Of a stretch of DNA of 64,000 nt, positions 21,051 to 30,625 are shown piece after piece. Made by a program: the position numbers and the translations under genes. The notes below the pieces were generated by a model. It searched no databases. It was not told the origin of the DNA and saw only the letters and a program-made list of their open reading frames with translations. How positions within the stretch are numbered: position 1 is the stretch's first letter; every line of letters starts with the position of its first letter. Source of the stretch: Methylococcales bacterium (GTDB taxonomy: Bacteria > Pseudomonadota > Gammaproteobacteria > Methylococcales > Methylomonadaceae); assembly GCA_028707085.1 (NCBI GenBank), contig JAQTUW010000004.1:62001-126000 (forward strand). The letters run 5' to 3'.

Positions 21051-21779
21051 TCATGATTCCGAGTTCGCATGACCGACATGCAGTCCGCATTCTTTTTTGG
21101 CGGCGTCTTCCCACCACCAGCGGCCGACTCGTTCGTGCTGGTTGGGCAATACTGGACGGGTACAGGGCTCGCAGCCGATGCTGATATAGCCATGACTGTG
21201 CAGACTGTTATAAGGTACCTGATAAGCTTCAATATAATCCCAGACCTGTGCGGAATTCCAGTTCAGCAAAGGATTGAATTTGACCAGCGTTCTGCCAGGG
21301 TCGGAAAAAACGTCGTCCAGTTGTACTTCAGGAATGCCGCCGCGGGTGTCCAGGCTTTGATCCTTGCGCTGTCCGGTAATCCAGGCATCCAGACTGGCGA
21401 GTTTGCGGCGTAGTGGTTCCACCTTGCGTATGCCGCAGCACTGCTGGTGGCCGTCCTGATAAAAGCTGAACAAACCTTTTTCCTTAACAAAACTGTCAAG
21501 CAATGCGCGGTCGGGCGAAAGCAAGTCGATGGCAATGCCATAATGCTGGCGAACCTGTTCGATAAACTGGTAGGTTTCCGGATGCAGCCGGCCTGTGTCC
21601 AGCGAAAAAACCTGAACATCCTTGCGGATTTTCAGGGCCATATCGATTAACACCACATCTTCGGCGCCGCTGAACGAAATGGCGATATTGCCGAATGCCG
21701 CCAGGGCGGCTTTCAAAATGATGCGTGGATTTTTGCCTTGTAATTCGGCCTGGGCGCAAGAAATATCGAATGTGGTCAT
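21051..21779 (-). CDS. cysH: Adenylylsulfate (APS) reductase, iron-sulfur type
   Basis: This 242-residue enzyme reduces activated sulfate to sulfite in assimilation, using thioredoxin or glutathione systems. The PAPS-reductase fold is shown by [15 protein letters not shown] near 34-48 and [12 protein letters not shown] near 59-70. Cysteines Cys114, Cys115, Cys203 and Cys206 (CCGIRK and CEPC) are the [4Fe-4S] ligands that mark the APS-preferring bacterial type, and Cys231 in ECGLH is the catalytic residue. ATG 21779 lies six bases beyond the gshA stop; a TTG at 21788 would overlap gshA. The gene is therefore coupled to gshA. Confidence 0.95.
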   Translation of the reverse strand: MTTFDISCAQAELQGKNPRIILKAALAAFGNIAISFSGAEDVVLIDMALKIRKDVQVFSLDTGRLHPETYQFIEQVRQHYGIAIDLLSPDRALLDSFVKEKGLFSFYQDGHQQCCGIRKVEPLRRKLASLDAWITGQRKDQSLDTRGGIPEVQLDDVFSDPGRTLVKFNPLLNWNSAQVWDYIEAYQVPYNSLHSHGYISIGCEPCTRPVLPNQHERVGRWWWEDAAKKECGLHVGHANSES

Positions 21780-21784
21780 TAAAA

Positions 21785-23371
21785 TCAAACCTGATTAAAG
21801 TAACGAGTTAGGAAGTCATCAAAACTTAAGCTGTCATGGGCTTCGATTTCCGCCTGTTTAAGATGGGAGGCGACGGCCTGATCTGCAAATTGCTGCTGAA
21901 TATCGGTGTCTAGTGGCTGAGCCAGAAAATATTGTTTATGAAGAGCCGAGGTATTGCCGGCAAAACAGCCGAAGTCCTGAACATTTTCCTGCATGCAGGC
22001 CAGTATTCTGGCCGATGGGGTCAGGGCAGGATTGTTGACCACAGCCAGTTGCTGTTGCAGCGCCAGTTGATACGGTTTGTCGATGCTGCCCTGGTCCAGC
22101 AAGGCGCAGATTGGCTGCATGGTCTTCAGAATGTGTTGCGCCCAGTCATGCAGACTGATTGCTTCGCCGTTTTTATTCAGCATCAGCCCCGGTTTGCGGC
22201 CCTGATTGGCAACCAGCAACTGGTTGCTGTTGTTGATACGGAATTCTTCCATGCCGTGCTGGGGGCTATCGTGCAGCAGGCAGTTCAGCAGGAAGGCTTC
22301 TATAAAACGTGCGGTACTTTCCTCTATGCCTATCGGATTGAACAGATTCAAGTCCAGCGAACGCATTTCCACATAGAGCACCCCTCGCCGCTTTAGGGCC
22401 AGCGTGGGTTTTTCCCCGGACATGGCAATCTGTTTGGGGCGCATGGTGCTGTAAAATTCGTTTTCGATCTGCAAAATATTGGCGTTGAGCTGCTGATACT
22501 CGCCAGCGACCTTGATGCCGATTTTTTCATATTCGGGGTATGGCGTGGCGATGGCGGCACCCAGGCTGTCAACATAGCCTTTGAGTGAATTGTAATCGAT
22601 TTTCAGGTCAGCCTGATTTTTGCTTTTGTAGCCGATGTCGCTCATGCGCAGAGAAGTGGCATAAGGATGGTAAATAGTATGGGCGTCAAACTCTTCAAAC
22701 TCCTGCATGATTTGCGGACGGCTGTTGAAGAAGCTCTTGCAAATGGCGGGTGAGGCGCCGAAAAGATACAGGATGAGCCAACCCTGGCGTTGAAAGTTGC
22801 GGATCAGACCGAAATAGGACTGGGAAATAAAATCTTGCAGACTGTCATCCGAACCGCTGTTCTGATGCAGTATGGGCCATAACGCTTCCGGCGCCGAATA
22901 GTTGAAATGAATGCCGGCAATGGCCTGCATGGTGCGGCCGTAGCGATGCCATAAACCATTACGGTAAATGTGCTTCATCCGGCCGATATTCGATTTGCCA
23001 TATTCGGCAATCGGAATGCTCAGGTCGCCATCCGTTCCGCAGGGCATGCTGGTCGCTAGTAGCATTTCATCATCCAGACAGGGGTAAACAAACTGGTGAA
23101 GCTGGTGCATATAGGCCAGGGTTTGCTTGATGTCGGCAAATGGTGGGGTAATAAACTCCAGCAGCGCTTCCGAATAATCGGTGGTGATGTGGGGATGGGT
23201 GAGCGCAGAACCCAGTGCAGCGGGATGTGGCGTTTGTGCAATCCTGCCGCTACCGCTGATACGCAAGCTTTCCTTTTCGATGCCTTTCAGGCCCGAGTTA
23301 AGCAGATGGTGCTGGTTAAGATCGATAAGCCCCTGCAAACTGCAGGGTAACACTGCATGTGGATAGTTCAT
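21785..23371 (-). CDS. gshA: Glutamate-cysteine ligase
   Basis: GshA makes gamma-glutamylcysteine, the first step of glutathione synthesis. The 528-residue protein matches the gammaproteobacterial GshA length and has the N-terminal [10 protein letters not shown] motif (near 30-39), [15 protein letters not shown] (near 63) and [10 protein letters not shown] (near 330), all conserved in this class. It is followed directly by cysH on the same strand, so cysteine supply and its use are co-expressed. Confidence 0.97.
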   Translation of the reverse strand: MNYPHAVLPCSLQGLIDLNQHHLLNSGLKGIEKESLRISGSGRIAQTPHPAALGSALTHPHITTDYSEALLEFITPPFADIKQTLAYMHQLHQFVYPCLDDEMLLATSMPCGTDGDLSIPIAEYGKSNIGRMKHIYRNGLWHRYGRTMQAIAGIHFNYSAPEALWPILHQNSGSDDSLQDFISQSYFGLIRNFQRQGWLILYLFGASPAICKSFFNSRPQIMQEFEEFDAHTIYHPYATSLRMSDIGYKSKNQADLKIDYNSLKGYVDSLGAAIATPYPEYEKIGIKVAGEYQQLNANILQIENEFYSTMRPKQIAMSGEKPTLALKRRGVLYVEMRSLDLNLFNPIGIEESTARFIEAFLLNCLLHDSPQHGMEEFRINNSNQLLVANQGRKPGLMLNKNGEAISLHDWAQHILKTMQPICALLDQGSIDKPYQLALQQQLAVVNNPALTPSARILACMQENVQDFGCFAGNTSALHKQYFLAQPLDTDIQQQFADQAVASHLKQAEIEAHDSLSFDDFLTRYFNQV

Positions 23372-23877
23372 GGCTGAGAGCCTGATGCTCTATGTTCCTG
23401 GCTGTAAATTTGACATTATAAAGGCTGAAGCCGAATTGTAGAACCATGGTTCGATTTTGGTGACCACAAAAGGGTGTTGGGCATTTTTGTACGGTTTCCG
23501 GTTAGTAATTCAAAAAAACAGTGGCCAACGCCAGGTATTATGCCGGACATCGGCTTTGATACCTTCATTTCGCTCAGGATATCTTGTTCAAGTACAGTTT
23601 TTCCCGGCTGTTTTAAGATTCCTCGCGGAAGGGATATGCGCCGGTTTGCTGCAAAGTGAAAGCGGACTTAGGACGGATTCAAATATTACGTTGGCCTGAG
23701 CTGAATAAATTATTCCATTAGTAATATCAAGGTAGTTGTAATATATAATTTCCGCCTGTCCGACCAGTCAATCGGTTTTCCCGGAAAGCATGTTGTCGTC
23801 TGATAGCCCAAAACTTCAAGACCCCACCGCATTGCTGGTGGGTTACCATTGTTTAATTTGTTGAATTCAATACCTAA
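23372..23877. other. Non-coding stretch between gshA and the GT-C gene
   Basis: About 500 bases with no credible gene. An 80-codon frame at 23457-23699 resembles nothing. CCCACC/GGTGGG (about 23823-23843) forms a short stem 40 bases before the downstream ATG. Confidence 0.4.
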
Positions 23878-25521
23878 ATGACATCTCCTTTTCCGCTGGC
23901 GTTCTTAATATTGGGCACACTGTCCATAACCGGATATTATTTTTTACATTTTTTTGCGGCAGGCAGAGACGATACTTTTATCATGCTCTGGTCAGGTCAA
24001 TCACTTGGGAAGGCCGAATGGTTCATTAATTATAATGAGGTTCCTCAGGAAATTTCTTCATCAATCATAGGAACCCTCATCGCGGCAATCACCACGGGCC
24101 AGAATATAGAAAATGCGCTACTGACAGTCAAGATGTTTGGCCTGTTTTCCGCGCTTGTCGCGCTATCGTTAATCTGGTTTGAACGAAATAAAATATTTGC
24201 CGGACTGGCGAATCGGAGTCTTGTTGCCCTGAGCGCGATTTTGGCGACGGCAGTATCACCTGTGTTTATGTACTGGTCGCTAGGCGGGCTGGAAACAGCT
24301 CATCATGCTTTGCTGTTATTGGTGTTTTGTCTGCTTGTGCAGAGCGCCATCATAAAACATGAAACGGTAGGTGTTGACTGGTGGTTGTTTGGCGTCTGCT
24401 GCCTGCTTGTCCTGGTTAGAACGGAAGCATTTTGGCCAACGTTTTTGGCAGGGTTCTTTCTGGTTATATTTAAGGGAAAAGCAGGTTTTAATTCTGCGGC
24501 ATTTCGGGCTATTTTGTTGGCGCTGCTATTTTTAGGGCTGTTATTTGGAGTGAGATATAAGTTTACCAGCGTGTTCTGGCCAAATCCGGTTTATGCAAAA
24601 GTCGGTAATTTTAAAACGGCAATTCCTGGCGGACTGAAATATGTATATGATTACTATGTTTCTTCCGTATGGGCTGGCATTCAAGCCTTGGCAGTCGGCT
24701 ACGGTGCTTTAAAATTGTTGGTCTTGACTCGGCATGCCGCTAGAACCGAGACTTTTCCTGTTCAGGCTGGACTGTTTGACGTTATCGCCGGCGGGATCAT
24801 AATCGCTCATCTGGCCTTTGTTGTGCTATCAGGCGGAAACTGGATGGAATATTTCAGATTCATGGCGGCAATAGTACCGTTAATGAACATATTGGTATTT
24901 ACTATGCTCTCTGGCCTCTGGGTAAAGATTGTTAATAAGCGTTTTGTGACTGGCTCAATATTATGCTTTATAGCTTTATCATTTACCCAAATAGGCAGTG
25001 GCGGTAATCAATATGCCGGGAATTGCTCAAAACCGCTAATTCTGGAAAATATTTCTCATGACATTAAATCTGTTCCAGGTTACGCAATAAAAAATAATTG
25101 TGCGCATTCAAGAGATTTTTTTGCAATAAAACCTTTTATTGAGAGCAAAATTCCTGGGTTATTAGCTAAAAATAATGGACACTTAACCGTTACCAGTAGT
25201 CAGGCCGGTTTTTTCCCTTATTATATTAGGCAAAATTATGATAAAAATCAGGTTTGGTTTATCGATAGTGCGGGGTTGGGTGAACTTGATATAGCGCGTT
25301 TGCCCGGTGAACGTAATAGCGGTGGTCTGAATAACCGTATTGATCTGGCCTTATTGGGGAGGGCCGGTTCTGCTTCGCAATATTTTTTAAGTCATCCTGT
25401 CGATTTGGTCTATCTGCTGGATGCTTCTCCTGAAGTTAGGGCTAATTTTAAGAAATTGGGTTTTAATACCATTTTGGACGTAAATGGGGCAGTGGTTTTT
25501 TCTCGGCCCGGGCTATTCTGA
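23878..25521 (+). CDS. Multispanning GT-C-like glycosyltransferase
   Basis: A 547-residue membrane protein with about ten hydrophobic segments in the first 370 residues and a soluble C-terminal part. The pair of aspartates in AAGRDDTFIMLWSGQSLG (about residues 27-44), in the first extracytoplasmic loop, is typical of GT-C enzymes that use lipid-linked sugars, such as arabinofuranosyl or mannosyl transferases. Sugar and acceptor are unknown. No clear ribosome site precedes ATG 23878. The next gene, on the opposite strand, is a polysaccharide flippase, so both may serve the same glycan. Confidence 0.7.
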   Translation: MTSPFPLAFLILGTLSITGYYFLHFFAAGRDDTFIMLWSGQSLGKAEWFINYNEVPQEISSSIIGTLIAAITTGQNIENALLTVKMFGLFSALVALSLIWFERNKIFAGLANRSLVALSAILATAVSPVFMYWSLGGLETAHHALLLLVFCLLVQSAIIKHETVGVDWWLFGVCCLLVLVRTEAFWPTFLAGFFLVIFKGKAGFNSAAFRAILLALLFLGLLFGVRYKFTSVFWPNPVYAKVGNFKTAIPGGLKYVYDYYVSSVWAGIQALAVGYGALKLLVLTRHAARTETFPVQAGLFDVIAGGIIIAHLAFVVLSGGNWMEYFRFMAAIVPLMNILVFTMLSGLWVKIVNKRFVTGSILCFIALSFTQIGSGGNQYAGNCSKPLILENISHDIKSVPGYAIKNNCAHSRDFFAIKPFIESKIPGLLAKNNGHLTVTSSQAGFFPYYIRQNYDKNQVWFIDSAGLGELDIARLPGERNSGGLNNRIDLALLGRAGSASQYFLSHPVDLVYLLDASPEVRANFKKLGFNTILDVNGAVVFSRPGLF

Positions 25522-25651
25522 GCGGTGTTACACGTTTTGCAAGATCAAGGTGACGTCTAAAAATAGTCCTGAATTTTTATTCCCTTAGGGTATTTGCTTG
25601 CACACAAGTCTGAAATTCATTTTAAAAGCAACAGAGTTGGTCGAAAATGGG

Positions 25652-27142
25652 TTACTTTCGCCTTAATAGTTCCTGAATATTCTGAATGACAAAGGCTTCG
25701 CCGCCTTCCGGTTTTTTCGCCATATACCAGATGGAAGTACTTAAAATACAATATATAAAACAACCCAGAGCAATATTGGTGGCCAGGGATAGAATGGGAA
25801 GGGTCAGATACTGGGATAGATTGATGTAATTCAAAGCCAGCACCATGACAAGCGCGGAGAAAAATGGTCTGAGCCAGACTCTGAATAGTCTCAAAAATTT
25901 TATATTGTTTATGCCTTTTATGCCATTGTAGAATAAAATTATAGTCACGAAATATATTAATGCCCGGCCCAGCAATATGCCATCCAGGCCAGATTTTAAA
26001 ACTAATGCCAGATATAATAAGATACCGATACCAAACACGGTTAAAAACACGTTGCTGATCGCTACCCATTTGACCCTGCCGTTAACCTGCAGGAAGCCTT
26101 TGAATATCTCTGAAAAAACCTGTAGCGTTACAGAATAAATGGTAAGCTGTAAAATATGTGGCGCGGCCTGCCATTTATCGCCAAGCGCTAAAAAAACGAC
26201 TGTGTCCGACAAATACCAGAGTCCTGCCAGCATAGGAAATATCAATGTCGATACCAGACCGTTTACTGTCACAAAAGCATTAGTTAATCTTTCGGAATCC
26301 CCAAGCAATTTTGCATACCCGGAATAAATGGGGGACAAAACGGGATATATAAGTTCTACAGCCGGCAAATTGGCCAGATCGGCCGCCATGGTCGACAGGC
26401 CTATCATTTCAGCGCCCAAAAATTTTCCGATAATGATTGAGTCGGATTTGGCGCGTAAATAGCCGATAATATTGCCCGATAGCATCCATTTGCTAAACTT
26501 CCATTGTTCCCGAAAGTTCGAAAACTGAAATGATGGCCGGTATTTTGAAAAGACATAACTGAATAATACGTCTGTAACCCTGGTCGTAATCATGCCGTAG
26601 ATTAATGCCCAGTAAGTTTGTAGTGTATAAGCAAAATAGACTGTGACGGCAAAGCTTAGTAATTTTTGAGAGAAACCATGCAGGAATAATAAATTAAATT
26701 TTAACTCCTTGTTTAGTTGTACCATTCCGATATTTCTGAATCCGGTAAGGGCAAAAAAGAAGGAGAAGAACTGTAGGGCATAATCCAGTCTCGGTTCATT
26801 TAAAAATACTGACAATTGTTTTGAAAAGATAAATGAAGATGAGCCTAATATTAAATAAATTATTACGTTAATGGTCCAGGCGGTGTTATAGTCAACGCGG
26901 CGTACCTCTTTCTTGTTTATCAGGTATGAACCAGCTCCAAATTCCAGTAAATTTTCAACCAGACCGATGGCGATTGTTAATAGTGCGATCAGACCGTAAC
27001 TTTCAGGCGCTAGAATTCTGGCAACAATCAGGGTGCTTAAAATGCCCATAAATCTTGAAATCCATTGCAGCATGGCCAGCCATATTGCGCCCTGCATGAC
27101 CTTTCTACTTATGCTTGGATTTCCTGAGTCTTCTTGCGTCAT
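25652..27142 (-). CDS. Lipopolysaccharide/O-antigen flippase (MOP superfamily, WzxC-like)
   Basis: A 496-residue integral membrane protein with about 12-14 hydrophobic segments. The opening VMQGAIWLAMLQWISRFMGILSTLIVARILAPESYGLIALL is diagnostic of the polysaccharide-transport (Wzx/WzxC) branch; such proteins move lipid-linked oligosaccharides across the inner membrane. ATG 27142 was chosen; the frame is open to a TTG at 27160. AT-rich codon use compared with neighbouring housekeeping genes is usual for O-antigen genes and may reflect transfer. No polymerase gene is adjacent. Confidence 0.9.
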   Translation of the reverse strand: MTQEDSGNPSISRKVMQGAIWLAMLQWISRFMGILSTLIVARILAPESYGLIALLTIAIGLVENLLEFGAGSYLINKKEVRRVDYNTAWTINVIIYLILGSSSFIFSKQLSVFLNEPRLDYALQFFSFFFALTGFRNIGMVQLNKELKFNLLFLHGFSQKLLSFAVTVYFAYTLQTYWALIYGMITTRVTDVLFSYVFSKYRPSFQFSNFREQWKFSKWMLSGNIIGYLRAKSDSIIIGKFLGAEMIGLSTMAADLANLPAVELIYPVLSPIYSGYAKLLGDSERLTNAFVTVNGLVSTLIFPMLAGLWYLSDTVVFLALGDKWQAAPHILQLTIYSVTLQVFSEIFKGFLQVNGRVKWVAISNVFLTVFGIGILLYLALVLKSGLDGILLGRALIYFVTIILFYNGIKGINNIKFLRLFRVWLRPFFSALVMVLALNYINLSQYLTLPILSLATNIALGCFIYCILSTSIWYMAKKPEGGEAFVIQNIQELLRRK

Positions 27143-27448
27143 ATAAATTTTTACATACAAAATTAAGGATCATATCCGCCCAAATCGCGATGAGAGGGTG
27201 TGCTGATTGTTTTGGAGCGGCTTTGGGGCAATCAAAAGCCTGATACGCGTCTGCTTGGCCTGGCGGAAAGCGTTATTGATCAGCAAAGATGCCTGGAATT
27301 TGGCGGAACCTGTCCATTGTTCAAAAAATTGGCTGTTGCTCTAGACAACTCAAAAGCGATAGTCATGATTTAGGTTCCCATGTTTATGGGGTATGTTCAG
27401 TAAAGGTATTTAAGCATAGCATGTATGGCAAATGTGTAGGTAGTCCGA
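27143..27448. other. Gene-free stretch upstream of the integrase remnant
   Basis: I see no intact gene. Some frames look like degraded coding sequence, but I cannot assign them. The dispersed motif TTTTCGAGGTTCC occurs just beyond, at 27452-27464. Confidence 0.4.
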
Positions 27449-27796
27449 ATGTTTTCGAGGTTCCCCATAATAGTGAATATGAGCCCCCTTGATACAGGAA
27501 AACGCAATAGGATTTTAAACAGCTGTCAAACGATTGTATTTGCTTTTCGGGGTGAGTTGGTAGCCAGGACTAATACGCATGCTTGGAGAAAGGCGTTGCG
27601 GAGAGCGGGGATCAAGGATTTTCGCTGGCATGATCTGCGGCATACCTGGGCAAGCTGGCATGTGCAAAATGGTACGCCATTACATGTTTTGAAGGAACCA
27701 GGGTCTTGAAAAGACATGACGAGGGTCATGCGTTATGCCCATTTATCGGCGGATCACTTGGCGGAGTATGTCAGTAAAATCCAAAATTTCACATGA
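27449..27796 (+). pseudogene. Tyrosine integrase, C-terminal remnant with a nonsense codon
   Basis: From about 27533 the frame reads like the catalytic domain of a phage-type tyrosine recombinase: [11 protein letters not shown], then the box II motif [24 protein letters not shown], then MRYAHLSADHLAEYV with the nucleophile-region tyrosine. Between them, codon 27707-27709 is TGA where the family has Trp (LGSW-KDM), and the frame is otherwise unbroken to the real stop at 27794-27796. The N-terminal domain is missing or unrecognisable. It lies 83 bases from a tRNA-Lys gene, a usual integration site, so it is probably what is left of an integrated element. Confidence 0.85.
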
Positions 27797-27827
27797 CATA
27801 TTTACGACAGGCCGGATTTTAGACATA

Positions 27828-27860
27828 AAAAAACCAGCCGACACATGTGTCTAACTGGTT
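27828..27860 (-). terminator. Terminator of tRNA-Lys
   Basis: AACCAG...CTGGTT enclosing the palindrome GACACATGTGTC, with seven A bases at 27828-27834 that give a U-tract on the minus strand, just after the tRNA. Confidence 0.75.
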
Positions 27861-27878
27861 GATTTATATCGATATAGA

Positions 27879-27954
27879 TGGTGGGTCGTGTGCGATTCGA
27901 ACGCACGACCATCGCATTAAAAGTGCGGTGCTCTACCGGCTGAGCTAACGACCC
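27879..27954 (-). tRNA. tRNA-Lys (anticodon TTT)
   Basis: Minus-strand cloverleaf of 76 nt including an encoded CCA. The acceptor stem is GGGTCGT/ACGACCC, the D-arm AGCTC..GAGC, the anticodon loop CTTTTAA with anticodon TTT, and the T-arm has GTTCGAATC. The first base pair of the anticodon stem is a C-A mismatch (CCGCA against TGCGA). It is the only tRNA found in the window. Confidence 0.95.
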
Positions 27955-27967
27955 AAACGATCCAGAT

Positions 27968-27995
27968 ATTATATCCTATTTTTATTTTGTTGCAA
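27968..27995 (-). promoter_or_regulatory. Promoter of tRNA-Lys
   Basis: On the minus strand, TTGCAA (-35) and TATAAT (-10) are separated by 16 bases, and the -10 box ends 13 bases before the tRNA 5' end. Confidence 0.75.
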
Positions 27996-28232
27996 CAATT
28001 TAATAATATTTGCCGGTTGTCTGGATGTTTTGTAAGTTGACAAATGAATTTTTGTCTTTTTAAATCAATTAAATAGTGCTATATGAAATGAGCTTGGCAT
28101 CTGTTTTGATGCGCTTTGCTCAAACCAGGGGCGGAGTAGCTTGTCTGCTATTTTCCGGGTAAGAAAATTGTGGCGAAGGACGGTCACACTAGGCAGTATA
28201 TCCCGCTTGTTCTTTAGCCAGCTACCTTTGGC

Positions 28233-28508
28233 ATGTCGATGAATATATTCGCTTTATTGTTAATGGCCATAACACTGCTCTGTCAGGCTGGCTGTTCAGT
28301 TACTAGAAGTCAGGCAGCAAAAAACGAATTCAAGAAACTGTATCCTTGCCCGGTCAATGGTAATAGAAGGGGGCCGTGTCCAGGATATGTAATAGACCAT
28401 ATCACACCGCTTGCCTGCGGGGGCGAGGACGCGCCTGGAAACATGCAGTGGCAAACGCAGGCAGAAGGCAAGGCCAAAGACCGGTGGGAACGTAAGGGAT
28501 GTGATTGA
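28233..28508 (+). CDS. Exported HNH endonuclease-like protein
   Basis: A 91-residue protein. Residues 3-20 are a hydrophobic signal sequence ending CQAGC, which could be a lipobox or an ordinary signal peptide. The rest is an HNH fold: VIDHITPLACGGEDAPGNMQWQT (residues 53-75) supplies the DH pair at 55-56 and the Asn at 70, followed by KAKDRWE. Cys39, Cys49, Cys62 and Cys90 could make disulfides or a zinc site. Such small secreted HNH proteins are known but their role (nutrient nuclease, competition, uptake) is not settled. It ends four bases before the convergent argH stop and lies near a dead integrase and tRNA-Lys, hinting at mobile origin. Confidence 0.8.
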   Translation: MSMNIFALLLMAITLLCQAGCSVTRSQAAKNEFKKLYPCPVNGNRRGPCPGYVIDHITPLACGGEDAPGNMQWQTQAEGKAKDRWERKGCD

Positions 28509-28512
28509 ATGC

Positions 28513-29898
28513 CTATAATTGTGCTCTTGCCGTGGTAATCGCCTGGCGAACCGTTTCCGGGGCTGTGCCGCCTATGTGTTTTCGTGATGCTACCGAGCCT
28601 TCAAGCTTAAGTGTATCGAAAACATCTACGTTTATCGTGCCGGAAAAGGCTTGTAATTCGGGCAGGCTTAATTCCGACAGATCCCGGTCGGTGTCGAGAC
28701 CTAGACGCACAGCCTGTCCGACTACCTCATGCGCATCCCGAAACGCCATGCCTTTGCGTACCAGATAATCGGCCAGATCAGTGGCTGTAGCAAAGCCGCG
28801 TTTTGCGGCCTGATACATATTGGCGCGTTTAGGTTTGATATTCGGCATCATGTCGGCAAATGCGCGAAGGGAATTAATCAGGGTATCCACGGTATCGAAC
28901 AACGGTTCCTTGTCTTCCTGATTATCCTTGTTATAGGCCAGTGGCTGACTTTTCATCAGCATCAGCAGAGACATTAAATGTCCGGCAACCCTGCCGGATT
29001 TGCCGCGTACCAGTTCAGGTACGTCTGGGTTTTTCTTTTGCGGCATAATCGAGGAACCTGTGCAGAATGCATCGGGAATTTCGATAAAATTGAATTGGGC
29101 GCTGGTCCAAAGCACCAGTTCTTCGGAAAATCGGGATAAATGCAGCATGATCAGGCTGCCGGCGGCAGTGAATTCTATCGCAAAATCGCGGTCGCTAACC
29201 GAATCGAGCGAATTGTTTGATGGTCTGCTGAATCCGAGCAGTTCTGCCGTCATGTAACGGTCGATGGGATAACTGGTTCCAGCCAGTGCGGCGGCGCCCA
29301 AGGGCATGACGTTGATACGCTTGCTGCAATCCTGTAAGCGTTCCTTGTCCCGGCAGAGCATTTCAAACCAGGCCATCAGATGATGGCCAAAGGTCACAGG
29401 TTGCGCTACCTGCAAGTGGGTGAAGCCGGGCATGATCGTGTCAGCTTCGCGTTCGGCCAGATTTAGCAGGGCTAATTGCAAGCGTTGCAATTGATCAAGT
29501 ATCGTGCCGATTGCCTGACGCAAATACAAGCGAATGTCGGTCGCCACCTGATCGTTCCGCGAGCGGCCGGTGTGCAGTTTTTTGCCGGCTATGCCAATCA
29601 GTTCGGTGAGGCGGGCTTCAATATTCATATGCACATCTTCCTGCTTTACCGACCAGACAAATTCGCCGCGCTCAATTTCAGTGCTGATCTGTTGCAGTCC
29701 GCATTGAATGTCGGATAGCTCTTGATCACTGAGAATGCCGATTTTGCAGAGCATGGCGGCATGCGCCAATGAGCCTTGAATATCCTGCTGCGCCATACGG
29801 CAATCGAAGTTGACCGAAGAGGTAAATTCTTCGACGAAGGCGTCGGTAGCCTCGGCAAAACGGGCGCTGGAAAGTTTTTCGGTGTTGACACTAGTCAT
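28513..29898 (-). CDS. argH: Argininosuccinate lyase
   Basis: ArgH splits argininosuccinate into arginine and fumarate, the last step of arginine synthesis. The 461-residue protein has the superfamily signature [12 protein letters not shown] (near residue 281-292) with its catalytic serine loop, [13 protein letters not shown] (near 112-124) and [16 protein letters not shown]. The N-terminus reads [16 protein letters not shown], where most homologues have WGGRF, a modest deviation. No other arg gene is adjacent. Confidence 0.97.
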   Translation of the reverse strand: MTSVNTEKLSSARFAEATDAFVEEFTSSVNFDCRMAQQDIQGSLAHAAMLCKIGILSDQELSDIQCGLQQISTEIERGEFVWSVKQEDVHMNIEARLTELIGIAGKKLHTGRSRNDQVATDIRLYLRQAIGTILDQLQRLQLALLNLAEREADTIMPGFTHLQVAQPVTFGHHLMAWFEMLCRDKERLQDCSKRINVMPLGAAALAGTSYPIDRYMTAELLGFSRPSNNSLDSVSDRDFAIEFTAAGSLIMLHLSRFSEELVLWTSAQFNFIEIPDAFCTGSSIMPQKKNPDVPELVRGKSGRVAGHLMSLLMLMKSQPLAYNKDNQEDKEPLFDTVDTLINSLRAFADMMPNIKPKRANMYQAAKRGFATATDLADYLVRKGMAFRDAHEVVGQAVRLGLDTDRDLSELSLPELQAFSGTINVDVFDTLKLEGSVASRKHIGGTAPETVRQAITTARAQL

Positions 29899-30625
29899 AA
29901 AAGTACAGGAAACGATAGGCTAAAGGATTGATGAATTTGTAAAAACTCACTAAAACAGGCGACAATGAGAAGCTGATATGGCAAGGAAAAAAGCAGTTAT
30001 TTTAAATGATAAATCTGGATATTTATAAAATCCAGATTTATCAATAACATGAGCATTGATGCATTACAATATCATAGACTTGGTGTGCTGTACAAGACAG
30101 ATTCGTTCGATTTAACCGGCTATTATCATTTCCAAAATATGCAGCGCAGGTAGTTCCTGCGGTGGAAAAAGCAGGTTGACAGGCCGATAGCGGGATGAGG
30201 CGTCTGCTTTTTGGAGGGATGAAGGTTTAACTAATTGTAATACTGGTTCCTGCAAATACTGGATCGGTTTGGCCGGCGGAAATGATGTCATTATCCCGGG
30301 CAGTAACAATGGGCGGCAGGTCAGCAAAAGCAGCCGGCATTGATTGCCGGATTGGCGTGGTGTTTTAACGGGAGCATACAGAAAAGGGCAACCCGAATTG
30401 GCTGGTTTTCATGGTGTGCAAAAATGCAATTGCACGGGGGCGTCGGGTTTGAATTGCCGGTTTGGCAGGCTGCCGCCGGGTGACGGAAAGAAGGCAGCCA
30501 CTACTTTTCAGATGAGAAGGTGGTAGAATGTCCACTTGCTGAAATATGATTGGCGGATTGTCTCGAAGCTTGTGAACTAGCTAGGTTTATTAATAATAAA
30601 ATGCAGTTTTAATGTTATTTTTATT
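29899..30625. other. Non-coding region upstream of argH
   Basis: About 730 bases without a recognisable gene; frames of 60-71 codons here match nothing. The notable feature is a perfect 13-bp palindromic hairpin at 30008-30042. Confidence 0.4.
30008..30042. repeat. Perfect 13-bp inverted repeat
   Basis: GATAAATCTGGAT (30008-30020) and ATCCAGATTTATC (30030-30042) around a nine-base AT loop. There is no U-tract, and it lies about 110 bases upstream of argH. Confidence 0.85.

Noticed and set aside
23457-23699. 80-codon frame between gshA and the GT-C gene
   Set aside because: No recognisable domain, weak start, irregular composition.
27828-27954. Attachment-site duplication of the tRNA-Lys 3' end
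   Set aside because: I found no second copy of the tRNA 3' segment within the window, so an att pair is not supported.
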